Assembly (NCBI RefSeq): GCF_002008365.1
Contig: NZ_MRDL01000059.1
Coordinates: 186,001-250,000 of the forward strand
Direction of reading: 5' to 3'
From: Rhizobium leguminosarum bv. viciae USDA 2370
Lineage (GTDB): Bacteria > Pseudomonadota > Alphaproteobacteria > Rhizobiales > Rhizobiaceae
Length of the DNA: 64,000 nt
Under the pieces are notes generated by a model. The model worked only from the letters and a program-made list of their open reading frames with translations. It did not search any database and had not been told where the DNA came from. A program made the position numbers and the translations under genes. This document shows, in pieces, positions 51,006 to 59,106 of this stretch; the first letter of the stretch is position 1, and every line of letters starts with the position of its first letter.

Positions 51006-51765
51006 GATCCTGGAGCAGCTCGACAAACCCCTTGACCTGATGGCGGCAGATCGCCTCGCCCTTTTCGGCTTTGGCGATCGAGGCATCGCCGACAACGCCG
51101 AAGGGATTGAGGTCATGCGCGATCCAGGCCAGCGAATGCGGCGGCAGAGGCTGAAGAAATTTGGATTGCTCCCGCATCCCTTCGGCCTTCGAGGCAAAGT
51201 TTTGGGCCTTGTCCATGCGCACCAGTTCGGGGCGGAAGTGCAGCATCAACGACGTCTCGACATCGCCGCCGTGGATGCCGTATTTGCTCTCGTGATCGCT
51301 GACCATACCTTCCGGATGACCGAAACGGCCCCATTGGGTGGAGACCACCGCCATTTGATGGCGCACGCGCAGTTCGCGCGCGACGATGCTCATGATGTCG
51401 ACATTGCCGCCGTGGGAATTGACGATCACCATCTTCCGCAGCCCGGCTTCGGCAACCTTCGCACCAATCGCCGTCCAGACGGGGATGAGCAGCTCGGCAC
51501 TGAGCGACAGCGTGCCGGGGCCGTAGATGTGTTCGTTGGCCTTGCCGATCTCCTGTGTCGGAAGGACCAGGATATCCAGACCCTCCGGCCGCTGCCTCTT
51601 CAGCTCCGCCAGCATGCCGGTCGCGATGGCGACATCCGTTGCGATCGGCAGATGCGGGCCGTGCTGTTCCGTCGAGGCGATAGGCAGAACGGCAATCGTG
51701 GTCTCGGGGGAGAGGCCGGCAAAATCGTATGTATTGAGCTCGTTCCAGTAAAACGGCGTAGCCAT
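50968..51765 (-). CDS. Creatininase-family amidohydrolase
   Basis: A 265-residue metal enzyme. IASTEQHGPHLPIATDVAIA (residues about 32-51) contains the E-x-H...D metal set and VNSHGGNVDIMSIVA the second conserved block, as in creatininase, ArfB and MftE. Family members open cyclic amides such as creatinine or FAPy-type intermediates. Its proximity to a cytosine-deaminase-like gene with an NMT1-type transporter suggests the three hydrolyse the same heterocycle in steps. The start at 51765 has GGGAAGA upstream. Confidence 0.88.
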   Translation of the reverse strand: MATPFYWNELNTYDFAGLSPETTIAVLPIASTEQHGPHLPIATDVAIATGMLAELKRQRPEGLDILVLPTQEIGKANEHIYGPGTLSLSAELLIPVWTAIGAKVAEAGLRKMVIVNSHGGNVDIMSIVARELRVRHQMAVVSTQWGRFGHPEGMVSDHESKYGIHGGDVETSLMLHFRPELVRMDKAQNFASKAEGMREQSKFLQPLPPHSLAWIAHDLNPFGVVGDASIAKAEKGEAICRHQVKGFVELLQDLKAYPLSNLYVK

Positions 51766-51837
51766 GCGGTCTTCCCTTTTCGTCACCTGCTTCGATAGGG
51801 AGTAGGGAATAAAGATAAGCCGGAAAAGCATCATTTT

Positions 51838-52035
51838 TTGCGCATGGCGCTGCTTTTTTTCGTACGCATCAGCGGGCGTTACTCCTCCGGCGTAGGCATG
51901 GTCGGCAACCGCATCGACGAGACGCTGCGCCGACGCTTCCGCATCCAAGGCAACTTCATTGAATATGTGGCTCGCAGCCTCGACGTCGATACGCCAGACG
52001 ATATCGTGGCCGCCGGTGGCGCAATGAAGAACTAA
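51838..52035 (+). pseudogene. Possible C-terminal remnant of a nucleotidyltransferase
   Basis: The frame ends in FIEYVARSLDVDTPDDIVAA, resembling the L-D-V-D-T-P-x-D-L close of CofC/MobA-like nucleotidyltransferases. The preceding residues include RFRIQGNF. No start domain (GGxSxRMG) is present. Low confidence; it may be a chance resemblance. Confidence 0.25.
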
Positions 52036-52104
52036 CTCGCGGGATGGCAGCGAGATGGTTCGCCCTATCTGATGACCGTTGCATTCGATCTGGAAGCACC
52101 ACGC

Positions 52105-52213
52105 CTAGAGCGCCGCGCGTCTTTCAGACGCGTTAAGGGCGCTCTATCTCTTTGAATTTGCGCATAATCCTCTCCGAAATTCGGTTCCGATTTTCGGGGT
52201 TATGCGCTAGAGC
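52105..52213. repeat. Rhizobial intergenic palindromic repeat
   Basis: CTAGAGCGCCGCGCG ... CGTTAAGGGCGCTCTA followed by TTTGAATTTGCGCATAATCC ... GGGGTTATGCGCTAGAGC. It consists of two palindromes, of a sort I recognise from many Rhizobium genomes, directly downstream of matR. Confidence 0.6.
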
Positions 52214-52214
52214 C

Positions 52215-52865
52215 TCATCTGGCCGCCATGCTCGCGACCAGATCGCTGAACCTCTCGCCCTGAATGCCGACATGACCCCGCAGCAGCCGGCGGGCCTCAT
52301 CTCCATCTCCGGCAAAGATCGCATCGACGATGGCGCAATGTTCCAAGAAGGACGTCGACAGGCGGTTGCGCACACGTAGTTGGAGGCGGCGATAAGGCCG
52401 CAGGCGTCGATGCAATTGCAGACATTGCTGCTCAAGGAAATCGCTTCGGCCGGCGGCGTAGATGGCCTTATGGAACTCCTCATTGTCGTAATAATAGGCA
52501 TCACTGTCACCGGCAGCGGCTGATTGCTCACAGCGGCCGTGGGTGGCCGTGATCGCTTCTCGAGAGGTCTTGTCCAGCCGCCGTGCGGCGAGCGACCCGG
52601 CCAGGCCCTCCAGTTCCGCCATAACTTCGAACATCTCATAGACGCGGTGCGGCCCCGGATCGATGACAACAGCACCTCTGCGCGGTCGAATTTCGATGAG
52701 ACCAATGGCATCGAGCTGCATCAGCGCCTCGCGCACCGGCGTGCGGGAGACCCCGAAACGCGTCGCAAGCACCGTTTCGTCGAGCCGCTCACCGGGAGAG
52801 AACTCGTTGGAAAGAATTGAATTTTCAATCTCATCCCGAAGCCATCGGCCGACATTCTCGGACAT
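52215..52865 (-). CDS. matR: GntR-family (FCD) regulator of malonate metabolism, MatR
   Basis: A 216-residue regulator with an N-terminal wHTH (DETVLATRFGVSRTPVREALMQLDAIGLIEI, about 25-55) and a C-terminal FCD ligand domain with the metal-binding HR..H set (EEFHKAIYAAG, HCAIVDAIFAGD). It is divergent from matA, with TCTTGTATACACGA at 52897-52910 in between, the same dyad that I remember for MatR of R. leguminosarum bv. trifolii. The ATG at 52865 has GAGGAA nine bases ahead. It should repress matABC until malonate or methylmalonate binds. Confidence 0.9.
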   Translation of the reverse strand: MSENVGRWLRDEIENSILSNEFSPGERLDETVLATRFGVSRTPVREALMQLDAIGLIEIRPRRGAVVIDPGPHRVYEMFEVMAELEGLAGSLAARRLDKTSREAITATHGRCEQSAAAGDSDAYYYDNEEFHKAIYAAGRSDFLEQQCLQLHRRLRPYRRLQLRVRNRLSTSFLEHCAIVDAIFAGDGDEARRLLRGHVGIQGERFSDLVASMAAR

Positions 52866-52896
52866 TCGTTTCACTTTCCTCATACACAAATGCTAT

Positions 52897-52910
52897 TCTT
52901 GTATACACGA
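52897..52910. promoter_or_regulatory. MatR operator
   Basis: TCTTGTATACACGA, a dyad centred between matR and matA. A weaker related dyad, TCGTGTACGA, follows at 52920-52929. Confidence 0.75.
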
Positions 52911-53028
52911 TTGTTGACCTCGTGTACGAAGAGTGGCATTCTACATACTACCGGTGAAACCCGAGGATGGGAAGCAGCCGTCAAAAAGGTCCGCACCTGG
53001 CTGGCCGGCGGAAGAGAGGAGAAATGGC

Positions 53029-54417
53029 ATGTCTGAGGCTTCCTTCTTCACCGACATGCTGCAGAGCATCACGGATCGCGGACGCCAGCTCCTGTTTTCC
53101 GGCGCGCGCGCCACGCAGGTCGCAGCCAAGGTCGATCTCCAGACACTCTGTGAAATGCTGCTGTCGAGCCGGGGCGAGGCCTCGGGCATGGCGCTTGCCG
53201 CCGAGATACTCGATCGCTGGGGCGCGCTCGAGAGCGAGGGCGCGCAGAAATTCCTCCTTATGCTGCATGAAAAGTTCGGGCCTGACACAACCAAGCTCGA
53301 CCAGGCGATTGATAAATACCGCGCTGACAAAAGCTCTGCCGCGATCATTGCTCTCCACCAGGCAGCCGAGCCGCGGCGACAGGAGCTTCTGCGCCGATTG
53401 AATCACGCGCCGAACGGCACCGCCAAGCTCGTCCGGATGCGCCAGCAGCTGCTTGCTTCCAAAGATCAATCCGCAGGTTATCACGCGCTTGACGCCGACT
53501 TCACGCATCTGTTCGGCTCCTGGTTCAATCGCGGCTTCTTGACGCTGCGGCCCATCGACTGGACGACGCCGGCTTACATCCTGGAAAAGATCATCAAATA
53601 CGAGGCGGTGCACGAGATCGCCGGCTGGGAGGAATTGCGTCGGCGATTGGCGCCGGCCGACCGCCGTTGCTTTGCCTTTTTCCACCCCCGACTAGCCGAC
53701 GAGCCGCTGGTGTTCGTCGAGGTGGCGCTCACACGATCGGTGCCCCGCGCGATCGGGGATGTGCTCGACGAGGGCAGGGAGCAGATCAACGCCGACGAGG
53801 CGACGACGGCCGTCTTCTATTCGATCTCCAACTGCCAGGATGGCTTGCGTGGGATCTCGTTCGGCAACTTCCTGATCAAACAGGTCGTTGAAGATCTGCG
53901 CCGAGACCTGCCCGGCCTGAAGAACTTCGTCACGCTATCGCCCGTTCCAGGCTTTGCCCGCTGGCTTGCCAAGGCGCGCCCGGAAACGCTGACGGCGCTG
54001 GACGATCCGAACTGGCCCGACGACAAGAAGACGGCGACCGAAGTGGAGCGCGTGCTGCTGCCTCTTGCGGCGCGCTATTTCCTGGTCGAACGGACGCCGG
54101 AGGGCCGCCCCGTCGATCCGGTCGCCCGCTTCCATCTCGGCAACGGCGCTCGACTTGAAAGACTGAATTTTCTTGGCGACCGCTCGGCAAAGGCGATGCA
54201 GCAGGCACACGGCCTGATGGTCAACTATCTCTACAAGCTCGACGACATCGTGGCCAACCACGAGGCTCTGGCGCAGCGCGGCGAAGTGATTGCCTCGCCT
54301 GCTGTCAAAAGCCTGCTCAACCAGAACGACGAAAGCCGCAGCGGCGGCAATGGCCAGCAAGGCTCCCGGCCATTCGCACAGATAGTGAACTCAACGCTTG
54401 GAGGAGGGCGAAAGTGA
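53029..54417 (+). CDS. matA: Malonyl-CoA decarboxylase
   Basis: A 462-residue malonyl-CoA decarboxylase (MCD family). Helical N-domain up to about 150, then the GNAT-like catalytic domain with DFTHLFGSWFNRGFLTLRPI, FVEVALTRSVPRAI, and SNCQDGLRGISFGNFLIKQV, followed by LSPVPGFARWL; the catalytic His/Ser are in this region. The ATG at 53029 has AGGAG at 53017-53021. It converts malonyl-CoA, made by MatB, to acetyl-CoA. Its stop overlaps the matB GTG by 4 bp. Operon order matA-matB-matC is the R. leguminosarum bv. trifolii order. Confidence 0.95.
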   Translation: MSEASFFTDMLQSITDRGRQLLFSGARATQVAAKVDLQTLCEMLLSSRGEASGMALAAEILDRWGALESEGAQKFLLMLHEKFGPDTTKLDQAIDKYRADKSSAAIIALHQAAEPRRQELLRRLNHAPNGTAKLVRMRQQLLASKDQSAGYHALDADFTHLFGSWFNRGFLTLRPIDWTTPAYILEKIIKYEAVHEIAGWEELRRRLAPADRRCFAFFHPRLADEPLVFVEVALTRSVPRAIGDVLDEGREQINADEATTAVFYSISNCQDGLRGISFGNFLIKQVVEDLRRDLPGLKNFVTLSPVPGFARWLAKARPETLTALDDPNWPDDKKTATEVERVLLPLAARYFLVERTPEGRPVDPVARFHLGNGARLERLNFLGDRSAKAMQQAHGLMVNYLYKLDDIVANHEALAQRGEVIASPAVKSLLNQNDESRSGGNGQQGSRPFAQIVNSTLGGGRK

Positions 54418-55928
54418 GCAACCATCTTTTCGACGCCATGCGGGCCGCCGCGCCCGGTAACGCACCATTCATCCGGATCGATAACACGCGCACATGGACC
54501 TATGACGACGCCGTCGCTCTTTCCGGCCGCATTGCCGGCGCGATGGACACGCTCGGCATTCGCCCCGGCGACCGCGTTGCGGTGCAGGTCGAGAAAAGTG
54601 CCGAGGCATTGATCCTCTATCTCGCCTGTCTTCGAAGCGGCGCCGTTTACCTGCCGCTCAACACCGCCTATACGCTGGCTGAGCTCGATTATTTTATCGG
54701 CGATGCGGAGCCGCGTTTGGTGGTTGTTGCATCGTCGGCTCGAGCGGGCGTGGAGACAATCGCCAAGCCCCGCGGTGCGATCGTCGAAACTCTCGACGCT
54801 GATGGCAGCGGCTCGTTGCTGGATCTCGCCCGCGATGAGCCGGCTGACTTTGTCGATGCCTCGCGCTCCGCCGATGATCTGGCTGCGATCCTCTACACCT
54901 CGGGAACGACGGGACGCTCCAAGGGGGCGATGCTCACGCATGGGAACCTGCTCTCGAACGCCCTGACCTTGCGAGATTTTTGGCGCGTCACCGCCGGCGA
55001 TCGACTGATCCATGCCTTGCCGATCTTCCACACGCATGGGCTGTTCGTCGCCACGAACGTCACTTTACTCGCCGGCGCCTCGATGTTCCTGCTGTCGAAG
55101 TTCGACCCGGAGGAGATCCTGTCGCTGATGCCGCAGGCAACGATGCTGATGGGCGTGCCGACCTTCTACGTGCGCCTCCTGCAAAGCCCGCGCCTCGACA
55201 AGCAAGCAGTCGCCAACATCCGCCTCTTCATTTCCGGTTCGGCTCCACTGCTTGCAGAAACACATACCGAGTTCCAGGCACGTACCGGTCACGCCATTCT
55301 CGAGCGCTACGGCATGACGGAAACCAATATGAACACGTCCAACCCTTATGAGGGGAAACGGATTGCCGGAACGGTCGGCTTCCCGCTGCCTGATGTGACG
55401 GTGCGCGTCACCGATCCCGCCACCGGGCTCGCGCTGCCGCCTGAAGAAACAGGCATGATCGAGATCAAGGGGCCGAACGTTTTCAAGGGCTATTGGCGCA
55501 TGCCCGAAAAAACCGCGGCCGAATTCACCGCCGACGGTTTCTTCATCAGCGGCGATCTCGGCAAGATCGACCGGGACGGTTATGTCCACATCGTCGGCCG
55601 TGGCAAGGATCTGGTGATTTCCGGTGGATACAACATCTATCCGAAAGAGGTGGAGGGCGAGATCGACCAGATCGAGGGTGTGGTTGAGAGCGCTGTGATC
55701 GGCGTGCCGCATCCCGATTTCGGAGAAGGCGTGACCGCCGTCGTCGTGCGCAAACCCGGCGCTGTCCTCGATGAAAAGGCCATCGTCAGCGCCCTCCAGG
55801 ACCGGCTCGCGCGCTACAAACAACCCAAGCGCATCATCTTTGCCGAAGACTTGCCGCGCAACACGATGGGCAAGGTTCAGAAAAACATCCTGCGGCAGCA
55901 ATACGCCGATCTTTACACCAGGACGTAA
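54414..55928 (+). CDS. matB: Malonyl-CoA synthetase
   Basis: A 504-residue acyl-adenylating enzyme of the ANL family, starting with GTG at 54414 in a GTGA overlap with matA and GGAGGAGGG ahead of it. ILYTSGTTGRSKGAMLTHGN is the ATP loop, ERYGMTETNMNTSNPYEGKR the A5-like and malonate-carboxylate segment containing the arginine that reads the substrate carboxyl, and DLVISGGYNIYPKEVEGEID with a final K in NTMGKVQKN (catalytic). The sequence agrees closely with R. trifolii MatB as I remember it. It ligates malonate to CoA with ATP. Confidence 0.97.
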   Translation: MSNHLFDAMRAAAPGNAPFIRIDNTRTWTYDDAVALSGRIAGAMDTLGIRPGDRVAVQVEKSAEALILYLACLRSGAVYLPLNTAYTLAELDYFIGDAEPRLVVVASSARAGVETIAKPRGAIVETLDADGSGSLLDLARDEPADFVDASRSADDLAAILYTSGTTGRSKGAMLTHGNLLSNALTLRDFWRVTAGDRLIHALPIFHTHGLFVATNVTLLAGASMFLLSKFDPEEILSLMPQATMLMGVPTFYVRLLQSPRLDKQAVANIRLFISGSAPLLAETHTEFQARTGHAILERYGMTETNMNTSNPYEGKRIAGTVGFPLPDVTVRVTDPATGLALPPEETGMIEIKGPNVFKGYWRMPEKTAAEFTADGFFISGDLGKIDRDGYVHIVGRGKDLVISGGYNIYPKEVEGEIDQIEGVVESAVIGVPHPDFGEGVTAVVVRKPGAVLDEKAIVSALQDRLARYKQPKRIIFAEDLPRNTMGKVQKNILRQQYADLYTRT

Positions 55929-56023
55929 GAGGACCGCGCCCTCTGGGAGGAGGGTGCGTCGACATCCCGCATCAATCTTGAAAACAGCAACTGCGACGCG
56001 GAGGCGTCGGAGGGAGGGGAATC

Positions 56024-57370
56024 ATGGGTATTGAATTACTGTCCATAGGCCTGCTGATCGCCATGTTCATCATTGCGACGATCCAGCCAATCAACATGGG
56101 TGCGCTCGCTTTTGCCGGCGCCTTCGTGCTCGGCTCCATGATCATCGGGATGAAAACCAACGATATATTTGCCGGCTTTCCGAGTGATCTGTTCCTGACG
56201 CTCGTCGCCGTCACCTACCTCTTCGCCATAGCGCAGATCAACGGCACGATCGACTGGCTCGTCGAATGTGCCGTCCGCCTGGTGCGCGGGCGGATCGGCT
56301 TGATTCCCTGGGTGATGTTCCTGGTCGCCGCCATCATTACTGGCTTCGGCGCACTTGGGCCTGCTGCAGTCGCCATTCTCGCACCCGTCGCGTTGAGCTT
56401 TGCAGTGCAGTACCGCATTCATCCGGTGATGATGGGTCTGATGGTGATCCACGGCGCGCAGGCAGGCGGCTTCTCGCCGATAAGCATCTATGGCGGAATC
56501 ACCAACCAGATCGTTGCGAAGGCCGGCCTGCCTTTCGCTCCGACCTCGCTGTTTCTTTCCAGCTTCTTCTTTAACCTGGCGATCGCGGTGCTGGTCTTCT
56601 TCGTGTTCGGTGGCGCGAGGGTGATGAAGCACGATCCCGCATCACTTGGCCCCTTGCCCGAACTCCATCCCGAGGGCGTATCGGCGTCGATCAGGGGCCA
56701 CGGCGGCACGCCTGCAAAACCGATCAGAGAGCATGCCTATGGTACGGCGGCCGATACCGCGACGACGTTGCGTCTGAACAATGAGAGAATTACCACCTTG
56801 ATCGGCCTGACGGCGCTCGGCATCGGCGCCCTGGTTTTCAAGTTCAATGTTGGCCTCGTCGCCATGACCGTCGCCGTCGTCCTCGCGCTGCTGTCACCGA
56901 AGACCCAGAAGGCCGCAATCGACAAGGTCAGTTGGTCGACCGTGCTGCTGATTGCCGGCATCATCACCTATGTCGGCGTCATGGAGAAGGCCGGTACGGT
57001 CGACTACGTGGCGAATGGCATATCCAGTCTCGGCATGCCGCTACTGGTGGCGCTTCTGCTTTGCTTTACGGGCGCCATCGTCTCGGCCTTTGCTTCCTCG
57101 ACCGCGCTGCTCGGCGCGATCATCCCGCTTGCCGTTCCGTTCCTCCTGCAAGGGCACATCAGCGCCATCGGTGTGGTCGCGGCGATCGCCATCTCGACGA
57201 CGATCGTCGACACCAGCCCATTCTCCACCAACGGCGCCCTTGTCGTCGCCAATGCGCCGGACGACAGCCGTGAGCAGGTGTTGCGACAGCTACTGATCTA
57301 CAGCGCCTTGATCGCTATCATCGGTCCGATCGTTGCCTGGTTGGTGTTCGTCGTGCCCGGGCTGGTTTGA
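56024..57370 (+). CDS. matC: Malonate/dicarboxylate carrier
   Basis: A 448-residue polytopic membrane protein: about twelve hydrophobic helices, with MGIELLSIGLLIAMFIIATI at the N-terminus, GAQAGGFSPISIYGGITNQI as a re-entrant-like loop and STTIVDTSPFSTNGALVVANA as its partner in the second half, the two loops of the DASS/MatC group. The ATG at 56024 has GGAGGGAGGGGA before it; a 95-bp gap separates it from matB. It brings malonate into the cell for MatB. Confidence 0.96.
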   Translation: MGIELLSIGLLIAMFIIATIQPINMGALAFAGAFVLGSMIIGMKTNDIFAGFPSDLFLTLVAVTYLFAIAQINGTIDWLVECAVRLVRGRIGLIPWVMFLVAAIITGFGALGPAAVAILAPVALSFAVQYRIHPVMMGLMVIHGAQAGGFSPISIYGGITNQIVAKAGLPFAPTSLFLSSFFFNLAIAVLVFFVFGGARVMKHDPASLGPLPELHPEGVSASIRGHGGTPAKPIREHAYGTAADTATTLRLNNERITTLIGLTALGIGALVFKFNVGLVAMTVAVVLALLSPKTQKAAIDKVSWSTVLLIAGIITYVGVMEKAGTVDYVANGISSLGMPLLVALLLCFTGAIVSAFASSTALLGAIIPLAVPFLLQGHISAIGVVAAIAISTTIVDTSPFSTNGALVVANAPDDSREQVLRQLLIYSALIAIIGPIVAWLVFVVPGLV

Positions 57371-57391
57371 CGACGGGCTGCTCCCAGCGAA

Positions 57392-57420
57392 AAGTGTGCC
57401 GAGCCCTGTTCGGCACACTT
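57392..57420 (+). terminator. Hairpin after matC
   Basis: AAGTGTGCCGA and TCGGCACACTT form an 11-bp perfect stem with a 7-base loop, 21 bp past the matC stop. No T-run follows, so it may be a weak terminator or an RNA-stabilising hairpin. Confidence 0.5.
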
Positions 57421-57539
57421 GGAGACCGTGGATGTCCCGATCACGGAAACGGGGAAAAACGTTTTCAAGGGAGAGCGATCCGGCGTGAAGCGGGGGGCCA
57501 GCTCTTGCCAACTAGAAGGACGTCTTATCATTCGGCGCC

Positions 57540-58109
57540 TTAGCGCAGTTTCTCAACGGCGACGGCAAGACACGCTTTGAACGCGGCGAGATCCGTATAG
57601 AGTGCATCCCGCGCCGCGTCTCCGATGATCAGGACGCCACCGCGCCGCTCAATTCCGGCGTGCAGCATCAGATTGTCGGCTAGGCCGAAATCCTCGACCG
57701 CAATTCCATTCGGGTCCCGCAGTCGACCTTCAGCATCATAGGCGACGGCCCCGCCATAAAGATCGCTCACCCGCCCGCTGTGATCGCGGGCCACATTCGT
57801 GTAGGCGAACACAGGCTTACCGCTTGCGCACATAAAGCCGAGTTCGAAGGCCGTCCCTGTATCGGCGGCGATGCCACGAAAGGGCGTCAGATTGGCGATG
57901 ATCGCGTCAGCCTCAATCATCATCTTCTCGTCCACTGCGTTTATCGCAGCCGCCCGCTCGCGCTTCGAGTTCGTGTGCGGGATTTCCAGATCGCCAGGCG
58001 AGAGCGGAATAAGTCCCGCCTCACGGGCAAGTGCCGCCTTGCGGTCGAGCATTTCACGGGCGTTGGGAAGGAAGACCTCCGGACCGGCGAGATAAACTTT
58101 TTTTATCAT
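57540..58109 (-). CDS. Nucleoside 2-deoxyribosyltransferase
   Basis: A 189-residue enzyme with KKVYLAGPEVFLPNAREML at residues 3-21, DEKMMIEADAIIANLTPFRG and ADTGTAFELGFMCASGKPVF, the G-P...D...E pattern of the family with the nucleophilic Glu in the F-E-L-G stretch. It swaps bases on deoxyribosides and salvages nucleosides. Monocistronic by strand, convergent with matC; no sign of a phage context. Confidence 0.9.
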   Translation of the reverse strand: MIKKVYLAGPEVFLPNAREMLDRKAALAREAGLIPLSPGDLEIPHTNSKRERAAAINAVDEKMMIEADAIIANLTPFRGIAADTGTAFELGFMCASGKPVFAYTNVARDHSGRVSDLYGGAVAYDAEGRLRDPNGIAVEDFGLADNLMLHAGIERRGGVLIIGDAARDALYTDLAAFKACLAVAVEKLR

Positions 58110-58279
58110 AGAATCGCACCTAAAAGGGATGGGCTTGGCATCAAAATACCTCCCTCGCTCTACAGCGAAGTAGGATCACAATCCAGTGGGCGAAACCGCC
58201 CATGCCGCAGCGCGTATCTGCACGCGTAGAGATCACGCCGCCGTGCTGCAGATTGTAAGTGCAGCATAGGCAACGCGGT

Positions 58280-58429
58280 GCCATCGCCACGTCAGGCCTG
58301 CTCGTGCTCGATGTCAATGTTGGCGGCGCGGCCCCGCTCGACGTCAACACGGTGCGCAATGAACTGCCCGCGGCGACTGAGCGGGGAATCAAACACCTCA
58401 TTCCTGTCTGCGTAGGCTCCCCAACATAG
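58280..58429 (+). pseudogene. Possible remnant of a response-regulator receiver domain
   Basis: The frame reads SGLLVLDVNVGGAAPLDVNT and later ERGIKHLIPVC, similar to the phospho-acceptor strand and following helix of a class of receiver proteins (L-D-V-N-L-G-G). It overlaps the 3' end of the TetR gene and has no start. Weak; the 290 bp between 58110 and 58397 hold nothing else I recognise. Confidence 0.25.
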
Positions 58430-58988
58430 CCTTGAACCCCGCGACCGCCCGCTTCGAAACCGCCTCCGGATTCTCCGCATTGGCGATCCACAGCGCCATA
58501 TGGCTGCTGGCGCCATTGATGAGGCGAGCGGCGGTTTCGGTGTCGATGTCGATGATCTCGCCATCGGCCTTGAGACGGTCGAGGCTGCGAGAGAGGGCGG
58601 CGATACAGCCGGGGGTGTTCTGCCATTGCGAGATATCGCCGAGTACGGCAGGGCCATCGCGAAACATGATGCGCTGGATTTCGGGCTCAAGCGCCATTTC
58701 GATATAAGCGGAGCACTCATCGACAAAGCCCTGCCAGCGCGTGGGAGCGGCGGCCGAGACCTCATTCAGCCGTTCAGTCATTTCCGCGTCGATTTCCATG
58801 ATGACGGCCTGGAGCAGGCCCCTCTTGTCACCGAAATGGTGATAGAGGGCCCCGCGCGTCAGTCCCGCTTCGCCGGTGAAATCGTCCATCGAAGCTTCCG
58901 CGTAGCCGATCGTGCCAAAGGCACGCCGCCCGGCTGCGATAAGTTTGCCGCGGGTCTCTGCGATCATCTCCTGGCGCGGTTTGCGCAT
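58398..58988 (-). CDS. TetR-family transcriptional regulator
   Basis: A 196-residue regulator. DNA-binding helices FGTIGYAEASMDDFTGEAGLTRGALYHHFGDK (about residues 24-55, in parts) and a helical ligand domain of the TetR_C group. It is divergent from an MFS exporter gene with three ATACG-N3-CGTAT palindromes between the start codons. It most likely represses the exporter and itself. Confidence 0.9.
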   Translation of the reverse strand: MRKPRQEMIAETRGKLIAAGRRAFGTIGYAEASMDDFTGEAGLTRGALYHHFGDKRGLLQAVIMEIDAEMTERLNEVSAAAPTRWQGFVDECSAYIEMALEPEIQRIMFRDGPAVLGDISQWQNTPGCIAALSRSLDRLKADGEIIDIDTETAARLINGASSHMALWIANAENPEAVSKRAVAGFKAMLGSLRRQE

Positions 58989-59003
58989 GGCTACTCCATT
59001 GAC

Positions 59004-59070
59004 ATACGCCGCGTATCTTTTTCATTGACATACGGGACGTATGCATTATCTAGACACATACGCTTCGTAT
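59004..59070. promoter_or_regulatory. Three TetR operators ATACG-N3-CGTAT
   Basis: ATACGCCGCGTAT (59004-59016), ATACGGGACGTAT (59030-59042) and ATACGCTTCGTAT (59058-59070). Start-to-start spacings are 26 and 28 bp, two and a half helical turns. They occupy the divergent region between tetR and the MFS gene. Confidence 0.75.
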
Positions 59071-59106
59071 ATAAGTGTTCTATCCGATAGCTGGAAGGAT
59101 CGTCCC

